Positions 1 through 10,864 are shown, counted from the stretch's first letter. The stretch: 64,000 bases of DNA from Turritopsis dohrnii (GCA_027922465.2 BQMF02000025.1:1212501-1276500); one strand, 5' to 3'. The notes: generated by a model not told the origin, from the sequence alone. Numbers and translations: made by a program.

Positions 1-416
1 CACCAGCTTATATGGTATGAATTCTTTTACATATCAATCAATATCTTGGTGGAATCATCTCCAGTCTACCTATAAACACATCGACCTAGCTTCCCTTTCA
101 TATAACCATCTTAAACAGCTTGTCACTGATTATTTTCTAAGAAACTACCCAACATGCAATTAGTTCTCTCTCTCTCTCTATCTTGAAATAAGTATCTCCG
201 TAATCACACAACACTTTTTATTTATTCTCTATTTTCTACTGTACTTATTTATTCGTATTTTTTATTTAATCACTATTTGGTGGCCACCTCCTTTGTTTAG
301 ATATATATACTGGGGTGGTCTCCAGTCTTTATTTCATTTAACTACTTTGTAGCTAACTTATTTATTTTTTATGACGAATAAATATTATTCTATTCTATTC
401 TATTCTATTCTATTCT
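1..416 (+). mobile_element. 3' end of a LINE (CR1/L2-like) with pentanucleotide tail
   Basis: The open frame at 2-163 (SLYGMNSFTYQ..., ending TAG) reads like the extreme C-terminus of an L2/CR1-type reverse transcriptase protein. It is followed by an AT-rich 3' UTR holding the palindrome GGTGGCCACC (about 280) and a second GGTGGTCTCC motif near 314. The copy ends in AATAAATATTATTC and a (TATTC)n run at about 386-416. The same two motifs recur at 9487, 24175 and 48240, and a reverse copy of the tail lies at 43964. The 5' part lies outside the window. Family assignment is by motif recognition and is moderate. Confidence 0.65.
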
Positions 417-420
417 CCAA

Positions 421-1075
421 AAACCCCTGGCTTGTACATCAAGCCTGGCTTCATCATTGTCTACGGGTTGAAGCTTGGGTTCAATCTCCACATCTTTAAA
501 AACTTTGTTCAATAAGTTTGCTTCAAAATTTCTAACATTATCGTGGCGGATGGAAACGAAGCCCCCCTTTTTTGCAATTCATAGCGTGGTTGACATCGAA
601 TTTGCTTCCACATGGGCACTTCGTTGGGAGATTTTTGATATCACGAATGAATCTCAATGCTACTGCATCTCGAAACTCCTCTTTATTTAAGGTGAATCCA
701 TGCTCCTTCAAGGGCAGAACCGTCAGCCAACTGGATGCACCTTTCTCACGGCTTTGTTCTACAGCACGCTTATCCTCTTTGTTTAACTGGTTATCAATTA
801 GGTCACGTTGAGTCTTGTTCTTCTCCGATATTTCCTGAGCACGTTTGTTTCGGATTTCTCTGACAGTCTCTTTGTATGGAATGTTATGCTCTTGATTTAT
901 AATGACATCGGTAAGTGGGGCGGTGATGATAACAGAAGATTGGAAGTCAGTTACTGATTTTTCTGACAGAATCGGCATACCAAGTCCACCATCTTTGACG
1001 GGAAGTTTGAATAACTGCCTCTCCGCATCTGCTATGGTAGAACCGATAATAGCTGGTAGTAACTGTTCATGTTCA
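421..1075 (-). pseudogene. retroelement C-terminal fragment (ASSWLT / CG..F..HA..C motif)
   Basis: Read on the minus strand, the frame shows LFKLPVKDGGLGMPIL, then GASSWLTVLPLKEHGF, FRDAVALRF and CPCGSKFDVNHAMNCKKGG. This is the conserved tail often found after the polymerase in cnidarian retroelement proteins, with a putative C2HC zinc site. The frame shifts near 550-560: the conserved continuation (SIRHDNVRNFEANLL) is in another frame and runs on to about 421. There is no intact start and no polymerase core, so it is a dead fragment. The exact clade was not resolved. Confidence 0.6.
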
Positions 1076-1665
1076 TGTTATCAATACCAATTGCAGGTAG
1101 CACAAACAGTTATTACTCTCTAATTAGGTTTGTAAAGCATGTTTTTACATTGGAATCTCTCTAAAGGGAACATCTATCTCAGACATACGAACATTTTCGA
1201 CACATGATGTAAAAATTTGTAACTCTTATGACAAAACCTCTCTGGACACCTCTCTAATACGGAGAATTTTAACAATATCCCACCTGCCAAGTTTTAAGCT
1301 TCAAACTGTAAAGGTTTACGTTATTACATTTGACGTTGACTTTTACTACATATCAGGCGGCAGAGTTAATACATATTTATTTATTTATTTATTAATTTAT
1401 TTATGATGTGTATTTTCAATTCCAATGTCTCGCTTAGTCAGATTTGGAACACTACTTGAGATAAAGGTCACAAACATTTTGAGTGATGGAATTTAATTTT
1501 TTCATTAAATTCGGGTTCTCCTGAATACTTCAGGTAGGTAAGCCTGAATGTAAACTGGCCTTAACGGATCTGAGGCATCCATGCCAAAGACTTTTTAACA
1601 TATTTTTCTAAAAACTGAAACAGGGCTCGTTGAAAAATATTGAAAATATTGAAAATATTTGAAAT
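1076..1665. other. no gene seen; 3' flank of homeobox gene
   Basis: AT-rich DNA downstream of the homeobox gene, which reads leftwards. It contains a (TTTA)n run near 1373-1404 and short stretches like CTCTCTAATACGG (about 1250) that resemble a decayed pogo/Tigger-type MITE. No coding frame or RNA gene can be supported. Confidence 0.4.
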
Positions 1666-2764
1666 TTAAAGTTTCAACAGAAAATAATGGGGCGCAAAAT
1701 ACCTAGTATTTTTAATTACGCCCTGTTTCAATAACTCACCTCTTTGAGATTTCTGGCATATTGATAAAGCGTTCAAAAGAATCTGTTTATTCGTCATTTT
1801 TTCCTTGACACTTTTTTCTTTTACTTTCTTTGTGTTTGTCACTGAAGGTACATACATATTGCACAAATCGTCCTCTTGCTGCGGCAGCGCGGAAAAGTTA
1901 ACCTTGTCACACAACAACTTGTCTTTGCTTAAAGGCCACTTTACACTAAGCAAATCAATATCTGAGGAAGTTTCGGAAAAATTCAAGCTTCGCCGACTTC
2001 TCATTTTCTTCGCGTGATTTTTGTCGTTAAGCAGTTTATATTTTGCTCTTCTATTTTGAAACCAAATTCGTATCTAGGAAAGTAACAACGAAATCGTAAA
2101 TCTGCGTTTACTCGCGTTTTTCAGATTTTGAGCCAGACAAACATGAAAATGAAATTTCCATAATATATTCATAAATAATTATAAAACAATCCAGGACTTA
2201 AAAAATAACTTGAAAAATACTTTTTTCGGACAAAATATCATTTTAAGCAAGTAGAGAAAACAAATTCAGTTTAAAGGTGTTTCTTTCTAAGGGGTTTTCC
2301 ACCTTTTACAGACATCGTAAGTACAGGTGTTTACAGAAGGGCTGAGAAATCCTCACCGCAGCTTGTTCGTGGCCAAACCTTCGTGCTAACTTGGTTCTCT
2401 CATCTAACGTTGGATAACGATTATTCTCGAAATATTTCTCAAGTATTCTTAATTGGCTCGCTTCGAAATTTGATCGTTTTTTGAACGCTTCTCTTTGGAC
2501 ATATCTACAAGCCAAAATGATATATATTGAGATCGACTGCCAATAGGAAAAACTTGGGATAAACACAACATCAGTGATCCGTTTGTCCAGTCAAACTTGT
2601 ATTGGTTGGATCGATAAGTCAAGAAGTAACCTCGAAGTGACAAAGACCCGAAGCGAATTAAAAAAAACCGTTCGGAAAAATGTGAAAGTGCGTTTTGTAA
2701 TTTATGTTGACTGAACGAATGGAGTCAAAAAAAACTTACTTCTGTTTCCTCCTTGAACAGCCAT
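1666..2764 (-). CDS. divergent homeodomain transcription factor, 2-3 exons
   Basis: Minus strand. Exon 2 (about 2490-2504 down to 2357) codes for KRSNFEASQLRILEKYFENN and on to GHEQAA, which is homeodomain helix 1 through helix 2. A GT donor at 2356-2355 and an AG acceptor at 2075-2074 bound a 283-bp phase-0 intron. Exon 3 (2073-1666) opens with IRIWFQNRRAKYK, the recognition helix. Key homeodomain residues L16, F20, W48, F49, N51 and R53 are present. The intron falls between homeodomain residues 44 and 45, a position used in several homeobox classes. A possible first exon is ATG at 2764 (MAVQGGNR) ending at a GTAAGT donor at 2739; its phase fits an acceptor just upstream of 2490. The C-terminal ~110 residues are basic and Ser-rich with no known domain. 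The protein would be a nuclear DNA-binding factor. The class (ANTP, PRD or other) cannot be fixed, and no CpG island or promoter was identified. Confidence 0.8.
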
Positions 2765-3266
2765 GTTTTGTTAACGAACAAAATCGTTCAATTCAATGAC
2801 TTCTCACCTAAAATAAACAAACAATTTCCACTTGTTGCTCATCGGAATCACCAGTTGTATGTAGTGATTTAGAATTTTTAAACAATTTTTTTTTCTTAAT
2901 TTTTTTTGTCTTTTGCAAGGTGTGAAAGATGTTTGTAATGGAACAGCTCAATGCAGTGAAATGTGTGACGCAAGTAGAAACACAGAAATGCCGAAAGAAT
3001 AGTGTCAACAAAATCGAATTATAACCTTTGTCTTCTTATTCATCCATAAAGTGATTGATGTATCGTTTAAGTTTCAGAAACAATTCAAATGAAATATAAA
3101 CTCTACCCCCGAACTATTTAAACGCCGTGTTATGGCCTAGCAAACAAGTATGGTCTTGTTAAGGCTGAAAAATGACAGTGTATTCAGAAAAAAATTGTCT
3201 TTTTTTTACACTCTCATTTTTACTTCTATTGTTTTTTCGCGCACGTGTTCGTTGGCACGAGATGTG
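2765..3266. other. no gene seen; presumed 5' flank of homeobox gene
   Basis: AT-rich sequence upstream of the homeobox gene. A short stretch at about 3150-3180 (TTAAGGCTGAAA...GACAGTGTATTCAG) resembles the small MITE at 44731 and may be a decayed copy. Nothing else can be supported. Confidence 0.35.
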
Positions 3267-3268
3267 TA

Positions 3269-3397
3269 TGGTGGCCGAGAACTGCCATTGATTCTCAGTT
3301 GACTTTTTGACTACGACTTTCACTTTTTCTTTTTCTATTTTTATGGAAATTGTTTTGACTTTTTCGCATTTTTCGCGTTGGCAGTTCTCGGCCACCA
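3269..3397. mobile_element. short MITE, 129 bp, TA target duplication
   Basis: Perfect 19-bp inverted ends (TGGTGGCCGAGAACTGCCA) are flanked on both sides by TA (3267-3268 and 3398-3399). The interior is AT-rich and non-coding. The size, inverted ends and TA duplication fit a Tc1/mariner-type MITE. The open frame across it is just a by-product of the palindrome. Confidence 0.7.
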
Positions 3398-3399
3398 TA

Positions 3400-4048
3400 G
3401 ATGCGATAAAGACAACATTTTCATCAAGACTTTTACACGGGAAAATGAAAAAAAATTTGTCTTTTTAAAATAAGTGTGTAAAAGTTTGTCCAGTTGAAAA
3501 AAATCACTGACATAAGAAATTTTTAAGAAAAATCAGTAAACTTCAGTTGAAAATACTTGGTGGTAAATATCTCTATCATCACTTTTCTCGCAATGCATTG
3601 TTATTTTCAACAAGCTCCTTGGTTTTTAATATTCAAATACACTTTTTTATACAAGCATACCTTATCGGCTTTAATTCCCCCCGGCCCGGTCTGAATAAGT
3701 AAGTGTAAAGTCGGACTAAATAAGCCAAAATTTTATTTCATAAAATCCCAGTCGATCTAAAACTGCATTCTTAGAATGTAACTTATGTAACTTTGTCATC
3801 AGAGAAGGACGTGATATTAGATCTTCCTTCGATTTTATTCATAATATCGGAATTACATTGCGGGCGCTACGCACCCTGACGTAACTCCTCAATTTCTAGG
3901 TAATGTCGAGGGCTACACGTTTGGATTTCTTGTGGGAACTGGGCATAAAGCAGGAGAAAATCAAATCTTACGCCAATCATGAAATCATGAAAGAGATGAA
4001 AGTGCAATACATGTATTTTATTTACATTTTATATCTAATATTTTCCCA
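3400..4048. other. no gene seen
   Basis: AT-rich DNA with poly-A/T runs; no coding frame, inverted ends or RNA gene recognised. Confidence 0.35.
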
Positions 4049-5160
4049 GTGGGCAAAAGTATTGAAAAATCACTGTGGAAAAAATACAAAAAATACGACC
4101 AATATATAGTGGGTGAAATAACGCAACCAGTTCATTTCAGAAAAAGAAACCAAAGAAGCATAAATAGCAGTTATCAAAAAGTTAAAAATGTAATTTATAT
4201 GTTATTTTATATAAAAGAAAAAACACCAAACATACGAAGAATAGTGTGCGAAATAACGCAACCAGTTTATTTTGTCAAACTTTCCGAAAAAACTGCAGAA
4301 ATTGCAGAAGATGTCAAAGAAGCGAAAAAAGAATCGAAAAAACACTAAAAATACAGTTATCAAAAAGATCAAAGTGTAATATTTATATTTTATTTTATAT
4401 AAAATCAGCGAAAGAAACTCTAACCCTGATATTATTGAAAAAATCACTGTGGAGGAGTACATTTTTATAGAAAGCCGCACAAGTTTGCACAGAATTTCAA
4501 TGTAAATGCACTTCCGTCACGGTGACTTTTTTTGACACACATGAAATCTTGCTACTGCAACAAGAACAAAGATATGGTCTTCCTAACAAGAAAACCGGCA
4601 GAAATTGCAGAAGAAGATGACAAAGAAGCGAAAAAAGGATCGAAAAAACACTAAAAATACAGTTATCAAAAAGATCAAAGTGTAATATTTATATTTTATT
4701 TTATTTTATATAAAATCAGCGAAAGAAACTCTAACCCTGATATGTACTAAGTACAAGACTGCATTGAAAATTTTAAGTGGACAAAATTATTGAAAAAATC
4801 ACTGTGGAGGAGTACATTTTTATAGAAAGCCGCACAAGTTTGCACAGAATTTCAATGTAAATGCACTTCCGTCACGGTGACTTTTTGACGAAAAAAAGAT
4901 CGAAAAAAACACTACTTTATTTTGCCAAACCTTCCGAAAAAACTGCAGAAATTGCAATTGTTTCATCGTCTTTCCTGACGTACATGAAATCTTGCTACTG
5001 CAATAAGAACAAAGATATGGTCTTCCTAACAAGAAAACCGGCAGTTCCGAAAAACATGGACATGATTATGATTAACGCAGTAATGCAGGCGGTTCCACCA
5101 AGCCATGCAGGAAACGTAAAAAGCAGCGAAAGAAACTCGAACACTGATATGTATCATTAG
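4049..5160. repeat. complex tandem duplication block, unit about 300-340 bp
   Basis: A segment at about 4281-4535 is repeated at about 4593-4886 with small indels, including an extra stretch around 4740-4790. It includes GCAGAAATTGCAGAAGA, TATCAAAAAGATCAAAGTG and a stretch ending CACGGTGACTTTTT. Part of it returns at 4889-5060, and the TTGCTACTGCAA(C/T)AAGAACA segment is found at 4549 and 4990. Several short open frames read Lys/Glu-rich peptides but shift between copies, so coding is doubtful. No transposon ends were found. Confidence 0.6.
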
Positions 5161-5245
5161 TGAATACTCCTTATTATAAATTATTGCGTAATATTTTGAC
5201 GATTCATGAAAGCGAGGCAGTCGTTGTTCATTTTCTTCATAAAAA

Positions 5246-6715
5246 ATGGCTATGGCTGATAACGTAACGAAAAAAGTAAAAAACTATAAACCATCTCTTG
5301 GAAAGCAATGCGCAGTCTGGGGATGTGACAGCAGAGGTTTGGTAGAGTTCGAAGGTCAACTAATTTCTAGTAATATAAGTTTTTTTACGTTCCCAAGAGA
5401 TTCTGGTGCTAGAAAGGTGTGGTGCAGTCGAATAAATAAAACGAATTGATGGAAAGGACAACTTTCGTGTGACTAACCATACAGTTTTATGTGAAAAACA
5501 CTTTGGGAAAACAGATATAATTAAGCCTGCTGGTGGGACTTTGAAACGTCTTAAAGAGAGTGCAAAACCTGTATCATTTAAAAGTATGTAAACAGATAAA
5601 TCAACCAGAAAACCACCAGATGAAAGGCAGTCATCTCCAAGAAAAAAATTTCGAAATACCGTTTCATTAGCAGATCCTGAGATGGAATTTTAACAACCTG
5701 TTTCAGAAGTAGTTGCAGAATTTTGTGCTAATCCTAGCACACAAACTGAAGAAAATTTTACGTCGTTGCAGGAGAGAATAAATTTATTACGAGGAAAATA
5801 GAAAACTGAAAAAAGTGTCTTGGAAAATAACGTCTCCACAAAGCGTAATTTTGTAGAGCACATACTATCATCTGATGATGTATGCAACCATTATACTGGT
5901 TTTTCAACTATTGACATTTTCAAAGGAATATATCTATTTTTAAACCCTGGTGACACTGGCGAAAATGTTATTTTATATAATAACCAACGCATTAAAGTAG
6001 ACACCTCAAGAGGCAGACCTCGTACATTATCACCCTTGGAAAGCTATTACAATAATTAATAACTAATAATACAATATATAACTAATACAATAATTATATA
6101 CATGGATAAATTTCATACATAAAATTGGAGTTATCTGTATATGGCCTACTCGAGAACAAGTGAGATCAATTATGCCTAAATCAATGAAGGAAAAGTTCCC
6201 AAATGTACGATGCATAATTGATTGTGTGGAGTTCAAAATTGCTGTACCAACCTCACTTGTGATGCATAAGCTTATGTATTCAGATTACAAAAATCATACA
6301 ACTGTTGAAGTGCTAGTGGGAATTGCACGTGGTGGAGGTTTTACGTTCATTTCATCAGCTTATCCTGGAAGCATATCAGATAAGGATATTGCGATTAAAA
6401 GTGGACTGTTATATCCAGAACTGTGGAGATGCAATTATGGCTGATCGTGGTTTCTTAATAGCTGATTATTTTCAGCCATTAGGTGTAGAACTCATTATGC
6501 CATCGTTTCTGAAAGGTCGTGAACAATTCACTGAAAGGAAAGTTGTTCTCAGTCAACAAATTGCTGCAGAAAGAATACATGTTGAGCGTATGATACAACG
6601 TCTTAAATGTTTTCATATTTTTGACAGAGTAATACCTGTAAATATGCAAGGTTCACTCAATCAAATAATTTCTGTGAGTGCAATGTTAGCTAATTTTCAA
6701 ACCAATTTAAAATGA
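5246..6715 (+). pseudogene. THAP-domain DDE_Tnp_4 transposase, degraded
   Basis: From ATG 5246 the N-terminus shows a THAP zinc finger: CAVWGC, then FFTFP, then W, with the closing CEKH found only after a frameshift near 5443. The second half (from about 5868) carries the DDE_Tnp_4 core: CIIDCVEFK (first Asp), PGSISDKDI, then MADRGF in another frame (frameshift near 6423), and HVERMIQRLKCF with the catalytic Glu. There are stops at about 5588 and 5690, and a region around 5820-6160 looks deleted or decayed. The intact protein would bind terminal repeats through THAP and cut and paste DNA. The family is confident; activity is ruled out by the breaks. Confidence 0.75.
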
Positions 6716-6979
6716 ACTTATATACCTTAAAGAAGTACTTTTCACAAGCTAATTTTCAGGAAATCATCTGAAAGTCACGAAAACTACTTTCCGAGAAAAT
6801 AACTTCTTTTAAGGTAGAAGGTTACACAAACGTATACATGATATTTTATAAAAGAAGCTCAAATTTGGTTTGACCTTCTAAAATCCTCTATGAGGTCTTC
6901 CTACATAAAAAGCTATATATATATATTTATATAAAACAAGAAAAACACATTATTCAATACCACAATATTTCGACTTTTG

Positions 6980-7276
6980 CTAGTCTTTATCAAGTGTTTT
7001 TATCAGATATATATTTATATATATATAAAAAACGAAATATAAGCCATTTTTCAAATGTTCAAGTTTGTACTTTGAAAGGTTTTCTATGTCAATGTGTACA
7101 TGAGGATCAGATATGTCATCCTCAGTCAGAGTTATATTAGCTGGATCTAAAAAGATTATTAAAGTATTTTTATTTTTTACATATATTATAATAGCTATAT
7201 ATAAAAGATCAGGGAATGACACAGGTTCCTGTGTGTGACTTTTTTGAGTAATCGATAGATCATATTGATAAATCAT
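6980..7276 (-). pseudogene. possible SAP-domain N-terminal remnant of the element's second protein
   Basis: The minus-strand frame contains ITLTEDDISDPHVHIDIENL followed by SKYKLEHLKNGL, which resembles the start of SAP-YqaJ proteins of ISL2EU-type elements. It lies between the transposase and the right inverted end, on the opposite strand, as expected for the second gene. No YqaJ catalytic motif is left. It could also be chance similarity. Confidence 0.35.
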
Positions 7277-7900
7277 TGATTATTGATGATAAGAAAAGTA
7301 TAATTTACATTAGTATGTCAAAAGTATGTAAATATTTAGGCAAATCTACTTTTGACTTTTCTTATAAATGTTCGTCTCCTTATCACTGTTCCTAATTGTA
7401 TTTGTGTACACACTTACCTACAGATACATCATCGAAGAGTTCCTTGAAATCTTCCACCTTCATTCACTTCATGCTCTTTTTTGCTGGTCATGTTTATCGG
7501 AAATATCACAGTTCTTCTTAACCATAAAACGTTAATTTTATGGAAAATGATATGTAGCTATGAAATAGCTTTTTTATTGCTGTTGTTGCTATTAAAATAG
7601 CAGTTTTTTTAAAATTATATACTTGATACTTCAGACAGTTTCATATACTTTTCCCTCTCGTAAATTGTTTTTCTGTTACCTCGAACAAAAAACTATAGAG
7701 AAATATGTTTAATCTGGAGATATCCGGTTTGAAAGTTTAAAATATTATGGAGAATTTCGTTATCTCACCAATTGTTTGCAGCATTTTTAAACGTAATTCA
7801 GATAGATATCACTTGAAGGCGTTGTAAAGAAATTCAACAACGACTGCCTCGTTTTCACAAATCATTAAACTATTACGCAATAATTTATAAAAAGGAGTAT

Positions 7901-8554
7901 TGAAGTTAACGGCCATAACGAATCATAACGTATTCGAAAGCTGCGACTACGTACAGGATGCATTAATAATTTTCCATTTTGATGTGACACCCATGTGACA
8001 TTTTGTTTAACGTCATAACTTTCTGTCTTCAGTATAGCTTTTATAGATTAATCTTTACAAAGATCAAAACCAGGTTCCAACACCTAACAAGAATGCAGGT
8101 GTGATTATAAGATAATAGAAAATTTTAGTATTGTTTTTGAGCAAAGCTTGCAGTTTCGAAAAAACAATCTTTTAGCAAAAAAATTAGCCAACCAGGTGGT
8201 GACGAATCAATGGAACGGAAACGTCTTTACTTTCATTCAAAAACGATTTGAACTTCAAAGCAAAACGATGGAGAGTCATACATTTTTTTTTTCAGGTTTT
8301 ATTTCACTTTATTATCTTTCGAATATATTTATCATCAAAGTTATCTTTAGAGATAACATTTTATGTTCCGAATCTTCGAAAACATTAAACATTTGTTTTA
8401 TTTTTTGTCTCATTTCTTGCTACATTCAGTCTACACCACACATATGACACTTTTCAAAATTGACTTGATTATCATACAGAATAAAGATCGTCGATCTTAG
8501 TTGGAAAAAATTGATCGCACGACATCGCACATCTGTCAACAATTTATACACGAG
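7901..8554. other. no gene supported
   Basis: AT-rich DNA. A weak open frame at 8148-8447 follows a possible AG acceptor but shows no domain. Nothing firm can be assigned. Confidence 0.35.
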
Positions 8555-8591
8555 CGCACGCCATAACTGATATTGTCAGTTTAGGCGTGCG
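8555..8591. repeat. 37-bp near-perfect hairpin
   Basis: CGCACGCC and AACTGA are mirrored by TCAGTT and GGCGTGCG around a TATTG loop, with a 2-nt mismatch on each side. It may be the core of a decayed small palindromic element. There is no T-run to suggest a terminator and no RNA gene motif. Confidence 0.45.
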
Positions 8592-8769
8592 ATGACCACA
8601 CGTCTGCTAATTTTCTTACGACCAAGCCTTGCCACGACGTTCGAATACTATAGTTCGAGTCGTTCATCTACAATTTTTCCCGGCTAAATTTTTCAGTGAT
8701 AGGATTGGTGTATGCAATAACAAATAATTTCACATTTTCTTAAAAGTCTATATTGTTTATATAATTTAG

Positions 8770-8979
8770 GCTCCAGACTCGGAAGGAGAGCCGGTTGTTG
8801 TCTATCAAGCTCCGTCTCAGCCGGCAACTTCATATTTGACGACATCAAATCAGCCAACATTTTTGACGACTTCTGCCCCACCACCGACAATCCTTTTAAC
8901 AGGTTGTTCTCAGCCAACTGTGCCGACACCGCATGTGACACCCATTTGGTTTCCTCAACCTATACCTTTTTTTAGTTAA
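8770..8979 (+). CDS. putative terminal exon, Pro/Thr-rich C-terminus
   Basis: A pyrimidine-rich stretch and AG (8768-8769) precede an open frame of 69 codons (APDSEGEPVVVYQAPSQPAT... ending PIPFFS, stop TAA at 8977-8979). It is rich in Pro, Thr, Ser and Gln with repeated QPT/LTTS elements, like an unstructured protein tail. An AATAAA signal lies at 9103-9108. Upstream exons of the same gene were not identified. The minus-strand frame over the same bases is also open but lacks splice or poly(A) context. Treat as a candidate host exon of unknown function. Confidence 0.4.
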   Translation, partial: APDSEGEPVVVYQAPSQPATSYLTTSNQPTFLTTSAPPPTILLTGCSQPTVPTPHVTPIWFPQPIPFFS

Positions 8980-9109
8980 AACAATGTGAATTTATTTATG
9001 GTTAACTAAACTTGTAATTATACAACGTTTCTCAGAAATGCTACCTGTTTTTACTATTATGAATGAAATTTGTGTTTTGTTTATTGTTCTAATTGGATCA
9101 ATAATAAAA

Positions 9110-9486
9110 ATGTACTGTTAATTTATCTACCTAATTTACTTGCCTATTTGTTTAATCTTAAACATATTTGCATATTTTGTTTCAACCTTTCGTAAAATAA
9201 TGGACAACATGGACATGTTGTCATGTTGAGAACGTTTGGCGCAAAACCTAAGCGTCTACCATCAATTTTTTGTCTGTAACGATATCGAAAATGGTTTGTA
9301 TTAAATTGTTGTGAACGATTTCATATGAAAACAAAGTTCTCAATTGTTATCGGATGGAAAATCTAATAATAGTATCTAATAATTAAGCATTTTTTTTTTG
9401 TTTCTTTTTGTGCTATTGTCTTTTTATATCTTAGTGTATGGTTTTTTTTGTTTAACTTTTGTTAATGTATTTGTATTATTTATTTT
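9110..9486. other. no gene seen
   Basis: AT-rich DNA leading into a LINE 3' tail; poly-T runs near 9390-9460. Confidence 0.35.
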
Positions 9487-9625
9487 GGTGGCCACCCCCT
9501 CTGTTTAGATAAGTCTATTGGGATGGTCTCCCGTCAGATTGTATTTTTTTAGCATCTTAGAATTCCTTGCCTGTTTGTTTAATCTTGCCTATTTGTTTAA
9601 TCTTATTTGTTTAATCTCATTCATT
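9487..9625 (+). mobile_element. LINE 3' UTR tail, truncated copy
   Basis: Carries the same GGTGGCCACC...GATGGTCTCC pair as the copies at 280, 24175 and 48240, followed by TTTGTTTAATCTT repeats and (ATTC)n. No coding part is left. Confidence 0.5.
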
Positions 9626-9835
9626 CATTCACGATGTAACTCGTGCTATGTCGGACAAACGAGCCGGCATTTGATTGTCCGCATAAAGGAGCATATGAGT
9701 AGTCCAGTGGGAAAACATTTGAAAGAGTGCAATTGTGAATTATCAATGGATAATGTATCGGTTTTATACCCGCATTCAAAATCTGTCCTCCATTTAAAGG
9801 GGAATCAAACCCAAAAAATTTTTTTTCATTAAATC
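9626..9835 (+). pseudogene. GIY-YIG endonuclease fragment of a Penelope-like element
   Basis: The plus frame reads CNSCYVGQTSRHLIVRIKEH, then PVGKHLKECN. This is the SYVGQT...R..EH...P...H...C pattern of the GIY-YIG domain at the C-terminus of Penelope-like retroelements, which nicks the target DNA. The reverse transcriptase part is absent and the frame ends in unrelated sequence, so it is a 5'-truncated relic. Confidence 0.65.
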
Positions 9836-9839
9836 CTCT

Positions 9840-10312
9840 TGTCAAGCCATAATTTTATTAGGAAAAATAAAAAAAATCACTGAAAGTGCTTTTTTCCTAT
9901 TTTTTTCTCTTATTATAAGTTCCTCTAAATTTGTTGAATAAGTTCACGGAGGAGATTACGCCCAACATATTTTTCTACACTCCGTTGTTATGATTTGAGT
10001 GTCGAAGAATGGCCTGTTTTTCATGTCTTATGTTTATTGCAACAAAACCGGATGGCACATATTATTGATATCTAAGTTACTTACAGATCGAAAAACAGCA
10101 ACAGGTAATTATTTTATATACTAAACAAATAGTTTGTTATACGTCTTTTCTCAGAGTGACGAAAATTTACATAAAAATGTTTTTGATTTTTTGGGGCGAA
10201 AGTCTCATAAACCAACCCCCGTCTGACACACACTACGTTTTGAGCTTGCACGTGCATGAGTGTTAATCGATAAAGCCCGTGACAAACTGTCTGAAAATTC
10301 TTTTTTCAGATA
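9840..10312. other. no gene seen
   Basis: AT-rich DNA up to the left end of the next element; no supported coding frame. Confidence 0.35.
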
Positions 10313-10864
10313 CCTTATCGGCCCTTTTTACGCCGGCCCTAATGTGGCGTTAATTTTGTTGCGCGGCGTTAAAAGGGCCGGCGTAAATAGGGCCGGCGTA
10401 AAAAGGGCCAAAAAAATGGAAATTTTTCAAAAAATCGGCGTTATTTTTTAAAGTTGAAATTTAGATTTGAAAAAATGAAACCAACTTTAGATGTAAAAGA
10501 ACTCTTTGGAGACAATGAAGAGTCAGATGAAGGGGAAGTTGAAGCAGAAATAGAGGTAGAATCAGATGACGATGAGGGAATTAGAGAAAATAATGAAAGC
10601 ATTAATGAAAAAGAGAACGAAATAATTGTAACAGATTAAGTCTTACGATGTATTAGATGATATATATTAGAAGACATTTGTAGTATAAGTTAAAATTTGA
10701 ACAGAAAAAGTGAAAAATAGTGCTTAAAAATTCTTTTTTTTACTTTTGAGGCGTAAATAACGGCCCTAAGTGGCGTTAAGGCAAAATCTTGGGGTGGCGG
10801 AATAAGGGCCGGCGTAAAAAGGGCCGGCGTTAAATTAGGGCCGGCGTAAAAAGGGCCGATAAGG
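10313..10864. mobile_element. non-autonomous element, 552 bp, TA target duplication, GGCCGGCGTA subterminal repeats
   Basis: Inverted ends begin CCTTATCGGCCCTTTTTACG and match for about 30 bp. TA flanks both sides (10311-10312 and 10865-10866). The subterminal parts hold at least six variants of GGGCCGGCGTAAAAA in both orientations, which could be transposase binding sites. A 61-codon acidic frame (10454-10639, Glu/Asp/Asn-rich) lies inside with its own ATG; it may be a captured or decayed coding piece. The GC-rich ends contrast sharply with the AT-rich surroundings. Confidence 0.7.

Larger units (their letters stand above)
5164..7900. mobile_element. THAP/DDE transposon (ISL2EU/IS4EU-like), 2.74 kb, ~70-bp inverted ends
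   Basis: The left end (ATACTCCTTATTATAAATTA...) and the reverse complement of the right end match over about 70 bp with small differences, including GAGGCAGTCGTTGTT in the subterminal part. TGA flanks both sides (5161-5163 and 7901-7903), a candidate target duplication. Inside lie a broken THAP-DDE transposase on the plus strand and a minus-strand remnant with a SAP-like motif. This convergent layout is what I recall for ISL2EU elements, which pair a transposase with a YqaJ-type nuclease. The copy is not active. Confidence 0.7.

Noticed and set aside
3159..3398. 79-codon minus-strand frame
   Set aside because: It mostly overlaps the 129-bp MITE and its palindromic ends; no domain or context.
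4202..4480. 92-codon minus-strand frame rich in Phe, Ile and Leu that looks like a membrane protein
   Set aside because: It is the antisense of an A-rich repeat copy, and the hydrophobic look comes from T-rich codons.
8693..8941. 82-codon minus-strand frame over the putative terminal exon
   Set aside because: No splice or poly(A) context on that strand, whereas the plus strand has both.
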